Of a stretch of 64,000 nucleotides of DNA, positions 36,026-46,828 are shown piece by piece. The notes under the pieces were generated by a model, which did no database searches, was not told the DNA's origin, and saw only the letters and a list, made by a program, of their open reading frames with translations. How positions within the stretch are numbered: the first letter of the stretch is position 1; every line of letters begins with the position of its first letter. Location: contig CM051458.1 in assembly GCA_028274465.1 (NCBI GenBank), forward strand, positions 105,478,855 to 105,542,854, read 5' to 3'. The position numbers were made by a program, and so were the translations under genes. Source of the DNA: Plantago ovata (lineage: Eukaryota > Streptophyta > Magnoliopsida > Lamiales > Plantaginaceae).

Positions 36026-38158
36026 TCAAGGTCCGAGATAGGGATCCTCTCCATTCTCGTAGATCTGAAATAACTGCTTCGAATAGTGAGTTGCCAATTT
36101 TCTGCACTCTTTAATTCCATTTGAGCTGAATTCCAGCAACTCTTCAACAGTCTTAATCACGTCGCCTTGTGAATCTCCACCAGTGAGAAAATCTGCCAAG
36201 TTACTCCCGCTGTATGTTGGAAATGAAACAGGCTGTTAAAAAAATCATTCTCCTATCTTTAAAAGCAACACCAGAATGAAAATGTACCATAAACACGATG
36301 TATTAAGCCTACTTCAACTGAATAGCTACTAATTCTTCAATCTGATCAATTGTTTCAGCAGGATAATGCAAACAAACGATGTTCATATGCAAGAACGAAA
36401 ACAAAACTTTCATTGACAGAAAAGAGCTGTGGAGTGTGGACTAAAAAGTTGACAGCGAATTTTTTTATTTTAATTTTAATTGATGTATAATTCTAATCTT
36501 GATAAGCAAGAGCACGTAGATCTAATAATCTAAACACAAGTAAAGACTGATTTGCAGATGAATAAGTCAGGCAAGTATATTACATCTAGGCCTTAACAGT
36601 TTCCTTAATCTCTGATTTGAAATAGCAGATATAAAATATACTACTAAATGTTATACTATAGGAATAGAAAATCACACCTGGTTGCATCGAATCTGCTGAA
36701 GCCTCTCCCATTATGAAATAAAGCAACTTTAGAATTTTGCTCATCAGATGTTTGCTGGCGATACAAAGCACATACGGCTTTCATACATAGTTCAGGACTT
36801 TTACCGAAATCAGCTAACATATCTGCTTCATATTCCCACTTCAACTTATCTATTTTCTCCCTACGCAAACTAGACATGATTTCACCATATTCCATACTAC
36901 CTTCAGATTCATTCCGAGAGTCACCTGAGGATGTATCATCGTTTTCAAGAATTTCTTCAGAGCTCGAAGCAGAGTCATGTTCTGAATCATCTGCACCATC
37001 AGCAACAATAAATGAATCCAAGCTCTCAGTATCACACTCATCCTCGTCTGATTCATCATCATCATCATCGACAGTCACAATTTTACGGTTTGAAAGTCTA
37101 GCACTCTTCCTTCTGGGGCTATTCTCAGCATGCTTTTCCTTGCCACGATTCCCCTGCTTAATTAGGCGCCGCTTACGAGTAGATCTATTGAGATTTTCAG
37201 GAGAAGAGGAACCATTCAAGTCGATGATTGGGTTAGTATCTCCATCAAGGTCTGGCAAAGTTTTGCTCATTAATTTGCTAAGTGGGACATTATCATCACT
37301 TTCACTATCACTGGTAACTCTATTAGCCACCACCCTTCTCTTCTTGAACTGTAAACAATTCTGATCGTCATCAGAGTCACTCTTCACATCAGCAGCAACA
37401 GACGACCTGCTACATGGTGTTACCGGGAAAATGTTCTTCTGCAGATTCCCTCCATTTGAACACTTTCTAGCCCTAGAGCTTACTTCTCTTCGGCTCTCTT
37501 GTTCCGAATCTGTGCTATGTTTGGAGAGCGTTTTCGTTCTAAAGGTGCCTGCTGCATAACAAACACACACACACACACACAAGAACTGTAATAGGCCATA
37601 TGCCAAAACAAACACACACACACACACACACAAGAACTGTAATAGGCCATATGCCAAAACAAACACACACACACACACACACAAGAACTGTAATAGGCCA
37701 TATGCCAAAACATACACACACACACACCAGAAATGTAATAGGCCATAAGCAATTTCGCAACATAATCTTGAGCAAGAAAAACTACCTGACCGATCTTCAT
37801 CCTCGTTAACCTCTTCATTCTTGTTTCCCGAATCCACTCCCTTTCTAATCTTGGCAAGCTGCAATTCAAGTTCTTTACATTTTGCCTTCCACGCTTCAAC
37901 ATCTCTTTCAGCCTTCCCTTTCTCACACTCCAAAACACTATTTTCGACCATCAAATCGTCTACCTTCTTCTCATGATCCACAATGTGTGAATGAAGCTCA
38001 TCGATTTCAATCTTTAAAACACGAACCTCGTCCTCAAGTTGGATATTTTTACACTTGAAGACTTCAATCTCAGTATCTTTCTGGGCAATAATATCATTCT
38101 GAAAATCCAAGCACCTACTGCACAACACACCTTCTTCTTGCTTCACTTTGACTTCCAT
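36026..38158 (-). CDS. Uncharacterised coiled-coil, acidic, probably nuclear protein
   Basis: Three exons, 38158-37786, 37551-36678 and 36209-36026, with GT-AG borders and matching phases, encode 476 residues. I do not recognise a named family. The N-terminus has a CSRC pair (residues 13-16), then a coiled coil to about residue 107 (heptad-like Leu/Ile/Val with VENSVLECEKGKAERDVEAWKAK inside). The middle is Ser/Asp-rich with basic patches that look like nuclear signals (KKRR, RKRR, RRKSAR) and an acidic run (DDDDDESDEDE). The C-terminal part is the least biased and most likely folded: WEYEADMLADFGKSPELCMKAVCALYRQ then RGFSRFDATSGSNLADFL. Intron 1 carries a CA-repeat minisatellite and is open in frame, so naive models read through it. 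A 5' UTR exon with donor CAA|GTAAGT near 38505 is likely. A broken copy lies at 46.8-48.95 kb. Confidence 0.8.
37557..37745. repeat. ~52-bp minisatellite with embedded (CA)n
   Basis: Nearly four units of about 52 bp, each with an ACACAC run, then agaactgtaataggccatat and gccaaaac. They lie wholly in intron 1 of the coiled-coil gene, next to its acceptor. The single unit in the pseudogene copy (about 48228-48262) suggests that expansion happened in this copy. Confidence 0.9.
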
Positions 38159-38923
38159 AGCCTAACTATACTCAATCACATCAACTGCTTTCCAAGAACC
38201 CCAAACCAATAATTTTAAGCCCTAATCCCAAAACAACGAAAAAAAAGTAAAATTAAAACTTTAGAGGAATTTCAGAAATATAACCGAAACCCATATGAAA
38301 TTACGGCGTGAAATTGGAAATTCTTGTATTGAATTAATGTGGGTAGGGTTAAAAACAGAACAGGATGATGACAGAGGGTTTGAGTTCAACAAGCGCTACG
38401 AATTATTATTAATCTCACTGAAAGAGAACACATTTCATATCATGGGAACTTAATTAAAATACAGGCGATGATGAATAAACTGAGAAGATGACAGAAACTT
38501 ACTTGAGACGAGTCGAATCGATGATATTTCTTGAGTCAGAGAATTCACAACGGAGACTGGTCTGTTGTAACAATGGCAGAAGATTTTTGATCAAAACTAC
38601 TAAATCAGAAATTCAAAACGTTTTAATTCCCTTTTTCTTTTTCCTTTTTTCTTTCTCAAGGTCCCACCTAATGATGATGTGGCGCAGCGATAGCTAGTTT
38701 AAGTTTAAGGAAATTATCCATCTCAATCAACTTCTTAAAATTTTATTTTGTTTAGTTTCCTTTTTACACATTTAACCTTCGCTTTGCACGTAGAATCGGA
38801 CCCTAAAAAGGGCCTTCCCTCCAAGTGCACGGGCGTGACTCTACCACTCCAAGATTCCTACAGACTGTTAGGAAACTTGTACACAAAAGTCGAAACAAAT
38901 TAGGATTAGGACTAAATATGACT
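38159..38923. other. 5' flanks of two divergent genes
   Basis: Leader, leader intron and promoter of the coiled-coil gene (to about 38650), with a telobox-like GCCCTAATCC near 38218, and the promoter of the RING-H2 gene. No other gene is seen. Confidence 0.5.
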
Positions 38924-38940
38924 TTTATATATATATAAAA
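38924..38940 (+). promoter_or_regulatory. TATA box of RING-H2 gene
   Basis: TTTATATATATATAAAA lies about 120 bp upstream of the ATG at 39062, a fitting distance for a core promoter with a leader of about 90 bp. Confidence 0.6.
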
Positions 38941-39061
38941 CTCTCCTGGCTCCTGTAATTATAAATAACATTCTACTTCTCTTGCTTCCCTATATTAGCC
39001 AAAAGAAAACTTAAACCATCCGACAAATTTTCAGTTTCACGCTCCAGGAAGGAAGGAAGCC

Positions 39062-39949
39062 ATGAACAGTAGTACCAGTGTTGTTTTGAACTTCAAAATC
39101 AGTACGGAAAGCTCGTTCCAAATCCAGAGGCTGCTGGACTATAGTTCGATAAAGAAGTATCGCATCAGCTTCAAATTTTGCTCGTACCGAACAATAGTGC
39201 ATGACGAATCAATCTCTCAATTTACTTTTGATCTGCCCACGGACAGTTTCGTTCACCGACTTAGAAAAGAAGACATGAATCCTGCTGCAGATGGAACAAC
39301 AAGTATGCTGATCAGGGCTATTGAAACACAACTTAATATCCGGTCCTTACCTTTACTCGAACATGCACCAACGATAGTTAACCGAACAATGACCATGATC
39401 AGATCTTCCCGTCATACACGGCATAACAATTTCATTGTTTACATTACCTACGACCAGTTTCTCTGTCTCAGTTCGGATCAGGCATTAAGAGTGCGCGCGC
39501 ATTATAACAATATCGATCCAACTCCTCATGTTCCTCCAACCCCTGAATCGGTTATCAAAACATTGGAGCTTAAGGTTGTGATCCCGTCGACAGCTGGTGA
39601 TCATGAGGATTGTGCGATTTGTTTGGACGAGGTTCGTGCGGGTTGTGAGTTGGTTAGCCTGCCATGCTCACACACGTTTCATGGTGGTTGTATTGAAAAG
39701 TGGCTCAACACGAGTCTTTACTGCCCTCTTTGCCGATTTAAGATACCAGCAGCAGCAGCAACTGATCAACGAACCCAGATACCAGCAACTCAACAACGAA
39801 CCCGGATAAGAGCATTAGCACCAACTCATCCCCAACGAATCCAGGAGCAGATATATATACGGAGATTTATGGAAGATTTTGAGGCTCAAGGGCGCTGGCG
39901 CGGAGGAGGTCTTTCATATGGATGGATCTCTCATGGTGGTTTTATGTAA
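39062..39949 (+). CDS. RING-H2 finger protein, probable E3 ubiquitin ligase
   Basis: A single-exon gene of 295 residues. A complete C3H2C3 RING-H2 domain lies at about residues 184-224: CAIC, 14 residues, CSH, TFH, GGC, 10 residues, CPLC. All eight metal ligands are present, as is the Trp-Leu after Cys6 (EKWL) usual for E2 contact. The N-terminal 180 residues have no transmembrane segment and no motif I can name. The C-terminal tail repeats PAT/NEP-like units (QQRTRIRAL) and ends RWRGGGLSYGW. Many plant genes share this intronless layout with an unconserved N-terminus. Substrate unknown. The frame is intact. Confidence 0.85.
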   Translation: MNSSTSVVLNFKISTESSFQIQRLLDYSSIKKYRISFKFCSYRTIVHDESISQFTFDLPTDSFVHRLRKEDMNPAADGTTSMLIRAIETQLNIRSLPLLEHAPTIVNRTMTMIRSSRHTRHNNFIVYITYDQFLCLSSDQALRVRAHYNNIDPTPHVPPTPESVIKTLELKVVIPSTAGDHEDCAICLDEVRAGCELVSLPCSHTFHGGCIEKWLNTSLYCPLCRFKIPAAAATDQRTQIPATQQRTRIRALAPTHPQRIQEQIYIRRFMEDFEAQGRWRGGGLSYGWISHGGFM

Positions 39950-40928
39950 CTATTAGCCTCTAAATTAGTACGTACTACTATTTTGAAGTTCATGGAGATT
40001 TGGTTTGGGCTACGGGTACTATCCTAGAACAGCAGCAGCCTAGCTACCCTAAAGATTATTTACGGATCGAGGAAACGCAAACATCGTCGTCAATTCAATT
40101 CAAGCTGGTACGTTTTTCTTTCTTTTCTTTTTACGTACGCTCTGTTTGTTTGTGTGTCTTCTTTTCAACTTAGTCGTCCTATCGTCGATTTGCGTTGTGC
40201 CGTCGCTGGTATGCTTTGTTTGCGGAGTAGTACTTGTTTGTGTCTTTGTTGTTTTCTTTCTCTGTTTTTTTACTCTGTTTTGTTTTTTTTTTGTAACTTA
40301 TGAATGTTGTTTGTGTCTTACCTTTTCAATTTAGCTTAAAAAAAAAAAGTCAGTAAAAAAAGATTGTTAGTAGTAAAGTTCTTATATTAACATCTTTATC
40401 TACACCAAGTTAAAACCCTCGAAAATAAAACTCCGACCTCATTTTCTTATTTATTTAAAATGTAATAAGAGTGAACACTATGTCTTGGCAATCTCTGGGT
40501 TCATAGGCCTGGGAAACCTCTGGGTCCCTAAGTACGGGTTAGAAAGACATAGTTACAGAGTAGAATTGCAAAAAATAGTGAGTATTAATTGGAAAGTTGG
40601 GGTGCGCGGGGCTGATGTACCTCGTTGCACTCAATGTGCCTGACCCTTAAATATTGCTCACTTGATGCTATTCAGATAACCTGTTAACTGATCGGAGCCC
40701 AAGAAACTTGAGGGATTTAACAGAGCCCAGGTCTAATTCAAAGAATTTAAACAGAGCCCAAGCATAGTTATTAGCTCATCTCTCAACCTGGCCTTAAAAC
40801 AAATGAGGAACGAGTTGAAAATAGAGGGTTTGATCTTGGTGTAGCCTAGGTGTTAATATCGAACATCTTACCTAACACCTTTTTATAACTGACATATATG
40901 TCTTCTGTTTGTCTTTCAAAATGTTTAC
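39950..40928. other. RING gene 3' flank and spacer
   Basis: T-rich sequence follows the RING gene. A stretch at about 40480-40860 (ctgggttcataggcctggg, then gcccaagaaacttgaggg) looks repeat-like, but I cannot place it in a family. Confidence 0.4.
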
Positions 40929-41333
40929 CGTAAGATCTTCGCCTTAAATTACTTGCCACTTGATCTCTTTGAGGCATAGGGTGTAGGGGCAGGACTATAC
41001 GGGTGCTTCTCGTAAGATCCTCGCCTTAAATTACTTGCCACTTGATTTCTTTGAGACATAGGGTGTAGGGGCAGGACTATACGGGTGCTTCTCGTAAGAT
41101 CTTCGCCTTAAATTACTTGCCACTTGATCTCTTTGAGACATAGGGTGTAGGGGCAGGACTATACGGGTGCTTCTCGTAAGATCTTCGCCTTAAATTACTT
41201 GCCACTTGATCTCTCTGAGACATAGGGTGTAGGGGCAGGACTATACGGGTGCTTCTCTCGTAAGATCTTCGCCTTAAATTACTTGCCACTTGATCTCTTT
41301 GAGACATAGGGTGTAGGGGCAGGACTATACGAG
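40929..41333. repeat. 82-bp minisatellite, five copies
   Basis: Units start at 40929, 41011, 41093, 41175 and 41259, each with cgtaagatcttcgcc. The period is exactly 82 bp except for a 2-bp CT insertion before the last unit. The last copy ends within its ggcaggactatacg part. The copies differ at only a few positions, so the array is young. An open frame on the minus strand across it is a by-product of the repeat. Confidence 0.95.
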
Positions 41334-41339
41334 AGCTTT

Positions 41340-41834
41340 TGACCCTGGAAAAGGTAGGGAGGGAAGGTTGGGGGTAGGGAGGGAACAATGTGTAACTCCG
41401 CCTGCGTTGGTTGCAGCCGGTCCCAAGCCCGGAAAAGGAGGAGGGGCATGACCTTATAATATGCATGTTTTTATCTAGCCTCGTGCATTTTTGGACTTTG
41501 ATTAGTTGAGAGTGGACAGTATTAATTTGCTGAAGTTGTATAGTTGTTGAGAAATATATATGCTATTTAGTTGATCAGATACAATTAGTAAGTTTTGTAG
41601 CATTGCAATGGTTGGTTTTATCATCTTTCATTTCTGTCAACATAGCTGAAGCAAAATCTGAATATAACCAGAATTTTTTTTCTCAGTCTCTTACATTAGA
41701 GGTAACAGTATATTCAGGTAATAGTATTCATATAATTAACTTTTCTGCTTCTTTATGCAAATGGTGTCGGGGAATGGGAGCAAAACAGAACTGTTACTAT
41801 TATCATCAGCTATGATGAACTTAAAAATTTTAAA
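41340..41834. other. Spacer
   Basis: No supported gene; short unconserved frames only. Confidence 0.5.
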
Positions 41835-42290
41835 CTAACAAATAAAACATGTAATCCAACACCAATATCCAACAGCAACGCTACTGCTACTCCCAGACCT
41901 CTGTGCAACATTTCTATACTCTATATCACGTGCCAACCAATACGCAGATTTAACCGAGTAGTGACCCGATTTAGAATAAAGCCAAACCCGCAGATCAGGT
42001 AAACTACACAAAGGAAGAGGAATTTGAAGGATTTTACATGCATCTTCCACCCAAAAAACAGCTCTTAGCAAATTAACATCCCATACTCCATCTACAATAT
42101 ATAAAAGAAGCAACAGTAAGATCATCAAGATTATGCAAATTTGACGTAAAAAGATAATCTCGTGGAATCCACCCATCATGCCAAACCCGAATAGACAAAC
42201 CATCCCCAACTTTCCAGCGAATACCCTGTTTAACCATAGACAGATAAACATTGTCAAAGGTATCTACTAACAGCTTTGAATGAAAATTTA
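41835..42290 (-). mobile_element. LINE fragment (reverse-transcriptase C-terminal / zf-RVT region)
   Basis: Minus-strand translation gives pieces typical of the region just after the reverse transcriptase of plant L1-type LINEs: RWKVGDGLSIRVWHDGWIP in one frame, then DLRVWLYSKSGHYSVKSAYWLA in another. The frame changes between them and stops are present, so this is a truncated, decayed copy with no RT core. No A-tail or target duplication was located. Confidence 0.75.
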
Positions 42291-42466
42291 AAAAGCTGTT
42301 TTAGGCTTTTAGCGTTGCCATGAAAATTTAAAAAACTGGGAATATTCTACTTGAGTCTCAAGAAAGCATCAATCCTTAAAGCAACTGGATTACACCTTCA
42401 CTTGGGCTGAGAAGAAAAGTAGAAAAGAAAAACATATAAAGAAGAGTACATGGCTAAAAGATGTAC

Positions 42467-42565
42467 CTATCACGACCCCTTGCTGGTGATGGAGACCGCG
42501 ATCTAGCCCTTGATCTTGACCTGGATCTTGAATTATCTTCCCATGGAGAAGGAGATCATTCATAC
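42467..42565 (-). pseudogene. Orphan SR-rich exon
   Basis: A 99-bp stretch bounded by a possible acceptor (TTTAG) and donor (TAG|GTACAT) reads SPSPWEDNSRSRSRSRARSRSPSPARGRDR in one frame, after an in-frame stop near its start. It looks like the RS-domain exon of an SR or RS-rich RNA-binding protein. No RRM exons lie nearby in either direction, so it is probably a transposed or left-behind exon. Confidence 0.45.
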
Positions 42566-42989
42566 CTAAAGTTAAGATGAGAGAAAAGGTTAAAAGACTG
42601 TAAACTCAAGCAAAAAAGTAGAAATGGGCAAAAGATTACAGAAGTCAGATGTCAGTTTTGGAAAACACAAGTGATAACAATTCCATTCCGTAACCAACAA
42701 ACTCTATTTAGCTATATACATATCACGTTCTAAACCAAAAACCGAAGACACACACTACCATACACATCAAAATCCTAGGTAATTAAGTTACGACCAGAGT
42801 TATGACTTCCAGATCCTAGGTAATGGGTTGCTAAAGTGACAATGGTCAATGGGAAACAATTCCAATCAAAATGACACAATGGTCGATGGGAAACAATTCC
42901 ATTTCCAAACTTATAAAAGGGTGTACACTTTCTATTGTGCCACACCAGACAAACAAGCTGAACCTAATGCCGCGTTTATAATCCAAACT

Positions 42990-43312
42990 ATATAATAATA
43001 ACTAAGTTACTGTAATCTAAATTGAACAGAATTAAAGAACTAAACTGAATCGATTTGAAATGATTGTTTCTCATATGAAAAGATATCCTAACACACATTA
43101 CATAAACATAGAAAAAGTGCCCATAAAAGAGAATTTTGATATAACTCACTTTCATATATGCACGCACGCACGAACACACACATACATATAACAACTTACT
43201 GATATACCACGGCAGTTCACAAACTGAACTCTGGGCATTTTATTCAAGCACAGCATATTACACCTGTTACTACAGTTATACTATATGATATACCTCACGG
43301 TTTGTCTGTTGA
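42990..43312. repeat. Segment copied at 45.90-46.16 kb (source of glyoxalase-like 3' end)
   Basis: The sequence from tgaatcgatttgaaatgatt through cggcagttcacaaactgaac to atacctcacgg is found again at about 45900-46163, with a small internal deletion in the second copy. It lies just 3' of the last glyoxalase-like exon. Confidence 0.85.
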
Positions 43313-43323
43313 AAATAGCCAAG

Positions 43324-45256
43324 TTATGGTGGAGTCTGGCTCGAAACCTCCAATCCGTTCCCTGCATTGCAACGCATTTACGTGACTTATGGAGTAAAAT
43401 TAAAAACAAGAGTATGCAGATGAGATGCTGAAGCTGAATGTTGATGTTAGATGCATATGGAAATGTTACAGCTTCCAATCCAACCAAATCTTTTCCAACA
43501 CCAAGCCAAGCGAAGACAGTAGTAGGCTTCATCAAGATCCAAACCAAACCTTCAACGCTCACTTTTTGTTGTCTCAGGAAAAAACTGCATTGACTGATCA
43601 AAACAATTTATAGAATTGAAGAGTTTAGTGGATGTGTCTGGACAACTCACCATCTGGATCAAAGAAGAAAACTTGCTTGGTATTCCCATTTGGTTGGGTC
43701 CTCTCAGCTATCTCGATTCCTTTATCCTGATCAAAGGAATACACAAATTAATTACAGGTGAAAGCCACAGTTTAGGAATACAGAGAAATCACATTAAACT
43801 GAGCATACTAATATACTATAGTGCACGACTATCCATGAAGAACATTGTTTGATTTTCGGAAGAACTAGATATGTAGCTAAGGCAACCATTTCAAATTCGT
43901 GAATTGTGTCACATGACAGGACATATAATGTTGTCAGTTAACTTGGATTCAAGAACTGATTATACTAGAAGACAAGAAGGCTGCTGATCTGCATAGCTAA
44001 TCTGGTTGCCTTGTAAATATTTAAAGAGAGAGAAGACTGAAACACCAACGCAGTGACAAACTTCCAGTCCAGGTACACGAATGTTAGGAAATGCATGAAA
44101 AGTACAAACCAAGGGCCAAAACACTTTCTAACACAGTAAAAAGATCCACTTGTTAGTATATCACTCAATACATCGTATGGCAAACTACAGAAACATCAGT
44201 TCTTTACTTCCGGAATGGAATAACTGCGACTTTCTGGCCGGATTTCGATCATATCTAGATTTCCCAAAAAAATCATGAATTCCAGCTATCTTCCAGTCTA
44301 CCAAACCTTCTTACACTTGAATCCCAGAAAATCAAACTCTTTGCACATTAAAATTGGAGATCGTAACACCCTGAACCTTACACTATTTCTATGATTTCCA
44401 AGAAGTAAACATACAATCATACAAACAAGCACAAAACTAGATAGGAAAGCGTACAAAAACAGAGAAACACCATAAATACAGACCTTAAGACTCTGCAAGA
44501 CAGAACAGGACATCATTATTTTAGGTAGTGCGACAGAACAGGACATATAAATGGAATCACTTAACTTGCATACCAGAACTGATTATACTATAAGCCAAGA
44601 AGGCTGATCTACACAGCTAATCTGGTTGTCTTGTAACACATAAAGCGAGAGAAGCTCGAAACGCCAACACAGTGACAAAACTTCCAGGTCCATGAATGTC
44701 AGCAAATGCATGAAAAGTACTACTTACAAACTAAGGGCCAAACCAGTTTCTAACACAGCGAGAAGCTCCACTTATTATATCACTCAATACATCGCATGGC
44801 CTAATTATATTTAGAAGCATCAGTTATTTCGTTCCGGTAAACGATCCTACCACGATTTCCCAACAAAATCATGACTTCCAGGCTCTGAAGAGGCAATTAG
44901 GGTCTGCCACCGATGACGTGGCACTCCACGGGCCTTCTGGCAGCCTATTTTTGGGGTCCCTTTCTATGAGGTGCAGACACAGTGATGAACCTAATTTCAA
45001 CCATATAACCTCAAAATCGAATTTCGGGCTCTCAATTTGCTCAAAACCAAATACCTGTGATCAAAACCCTAAATCAAAATCAACGGATTCTCATTTCTTC
45101 TTCACTCAATTCAAACGCAATTGAAAAATAAATTCAGATTGAATTCCATTTCTGATAGAAAGAGATATAACCTCTATGTAGAACTGGGCGAGACATCTTG
45201 ATATCAGTGGATTCTCTGGAAATATGATTCAGCCAAGCTCCTTTTGCTGCTGCCAT
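43324..45256 (-). pseudogene. Glyoxalase I-like gene, decayed
   Basis: Four exon-like blocks with splice borders resemble a plant lactoylglutathione lyase/glyoxalase I family protein: 45256-45172 (MAAAKGAWLNHISRESTDIK...), 45054-44896 (VFGFEQIESPKFDF, LHLIERDPKNRLPEG), 43726-43651 (DKGIEIAERTQ, KQVFFFDPDG) and 43361-43324 (NGLEVSSQTPP, stop). Two defects argue against function. Exon 1 has one extra base after STDIK, where shifting the frame restores LAQFYIE. The exon that should carry the central metal-binding GHH stretch is absent between 44896 and 43726, where an intronic duplication sits instead. It could still be expressed as a non-functional transcript. Confidence 0.75.
43935..44880. repeat. 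Tandem duplication of ~330 bp inside the glyoxalase-like pseudogene
   Basis: Copy 1 (about 43935-44280) and copy 2 (about 44560-44875) share agaactgattatacta, agctaatctggttg, aatgcatgaaaagtac and tatatcactcaatacatcg, with scattered substitutions and small indels. About 280 bp of unique sequence lies between. The region occupies the place where the missing exon would be expected. Confidence 0.8.
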
Positions 45257-45895
45257 GTCTTCTCCAGTTCTTCTGAGTTATCAGTATTACCAAATTATTA
45301 TTTGTAGAGTTGGCAAAATTTTGGATTGGATCGGGTCAAAGTTTCGTAGTTAACCAAAATATATTGGGTGAGGCTTGGTAATTTGGATCGGGCCGGTCAG
45401 ATTCGGGTTTAGATGGATTGTTTGGCCATGTCTAATTTAACCAGAAAGTCTGAACTGAACTGAACTCATTTGTACTATAAAATACTATTAGCCAAATCTG
45501 AACAGAACTTAATGCATCTGAATTTAATTTAAAATAATTAATTTTTAGATGAAAAGATAGAGCCTTACTGGTACATGACCGACTACTTGGTAATAATTTA
45601 TATACATCTTCACTTCTTTCGTTCTACTTAGACATCTCTCTACATTTCTTGTTTTTAATGGATTCTCTTTTCTCCTCTCAGAAGAGCACTCATTAGACTA
45701 CGGGGCTACATAATTTAGCCTAGTTCAGGTTTTGAGTTGTGTTTATCTTTATCCCAATCTGAATAGTACCGTAGTAGAATGTGTTTATTTGGACGTTTAA
45801 CATGGTGATACTAAGATTTTATTGTTCGTTAGAAGAAATCTGAACTGAATGAATCTAAACTTGTACAGTAGTATAAAAACCAACTACATTAATCT
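45257..45895. other. Glyoxalase-like 5' flank and spacer
   Basis: Carries a GAACTGAACTGAAC-type degenerate repeat at about 45450-45540. No gene is seen. Confidence 0.5.
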
Positions 45896-46163
45896 AAATT
45901 GAACCGAACAAAATAACTAAAATGAATCGATTTGAAATGATTGTTTCTCATACATAAACATAGAAAAAGTGCCCATAAAACAGAATTTTGATATTACTCA
46001 CTTTCATATATGCACGCACGCACACATACATATAACTTAGTGATACACCACGGCAGTTCACAAACTGAACTCTGGGCATTTTATTCAAGTACAACATATT
46101 ACACCTGTTACTACAGTTATACTATATGATATACCTCACGGGTTGTCTGATGAAAATAGACAA
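45896..46163 (-). repeat. Copy of the glyoxalase-like 3' flank
   Basis: Near-identical to 42990-43312 (cggcagttcacaaactgaac, atactatatgatatacctca). It ends abruptly after ttgtctgatgaaaatag, where the PTB2-derived block begins. It is the first piece of a three-source mosaic. Confidence 0.85.
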
Positions 46164-46174
46164 GTTATACTATA

Positions 46175-46828
46175 TAGCTTTCGGCAACACTCAAAAAGTA
46201 ATAATGCAGGAGAATTGAGATTGTTAAACATGAAAGTATTTTGTTCAACAAAAGTGCTTTAGAATCACACATTAAAGAGATCTTGAGCAGGAGCATACTG
46301 TTGTCCGGTATGAACAGGTCCTCTAGGAGCATGAGGACCGGGACCTCCATTAGAATATGGCTGCTGTCCTAATACCGAGGGCTGGAGGAGTATTGGGGAT
46401 GGTATAATCCCTGCTTCTATCATTATTGATCTGAAAATGGTAATACAAACTCATATTCAGAACAACAGATGGTTCAACTTCAACATGTTTACAAGTTAAT
46501 TTCAACATTGGCATTTTTTGTTCTTACCTTTATACTCAGATCTGTATGTCGGGAACATGAGAGATGAAGTTGGCAGTAACCTCCATCGTATATACAATGT
46601 CCTTCCAAGGAGTCCTTTGCAACAACATGTTTATTCACATCTGCAAGCACATTGAATTGGTGAATATCCAGAACTAGAACTTCTTTATTTACAACAAATA
46701 CTCTTTCAAATATAATGTTGCACAATTTGCTCAGCCACAAAAACCCATGCATGCACATCAGAACAGAAAGACTTCGGTCCGACAAAGACCAAAGTTAATT
46801 AATACCTTCTTCACATGTTCAGAGTGTT
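46175..46828 (-). pseudogene. Partial copy of PTB2 exons 9-10
   Basis: Matches 55606-56605 of the PTB2 gene: the 3' UTR start, part of exon 10 (GPGPHAP then VHTGQQYAPAQD on the minus strand), the intron and exon 9 (EGHCIYDGGYCQLHLS). About 355 bp of exon 10, including the stop and most of the Pro/Gly-rich tail, is missing; the gap falls at a GATCTT shared by both sides. No start, RRM1-2 or promoter is present, so it is a dead fragment. Confidence 0.85.

Noticed and set aside
37480-37938. Frames rich in CVCVCV across the CA repeats
   Set aside because: They are intronic microsatellite translations of the coiled-coil gene.
40929-41333. CRISPR-like regular array
   Set aside because: The whole 82-bp unit repeats with no variable spacers, and this is a plant nuclear sequence.
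41113-41466. Minus-strand frame of 117 codons with repeated RRRSYE-type peptides
   Set aside because: It is only the translation of the 82-bp minisatellite.
44918-45124. Plus-strand 68-codon frame
   Set aside because: Antisense shadow of the glyoxalase-like exon 2.
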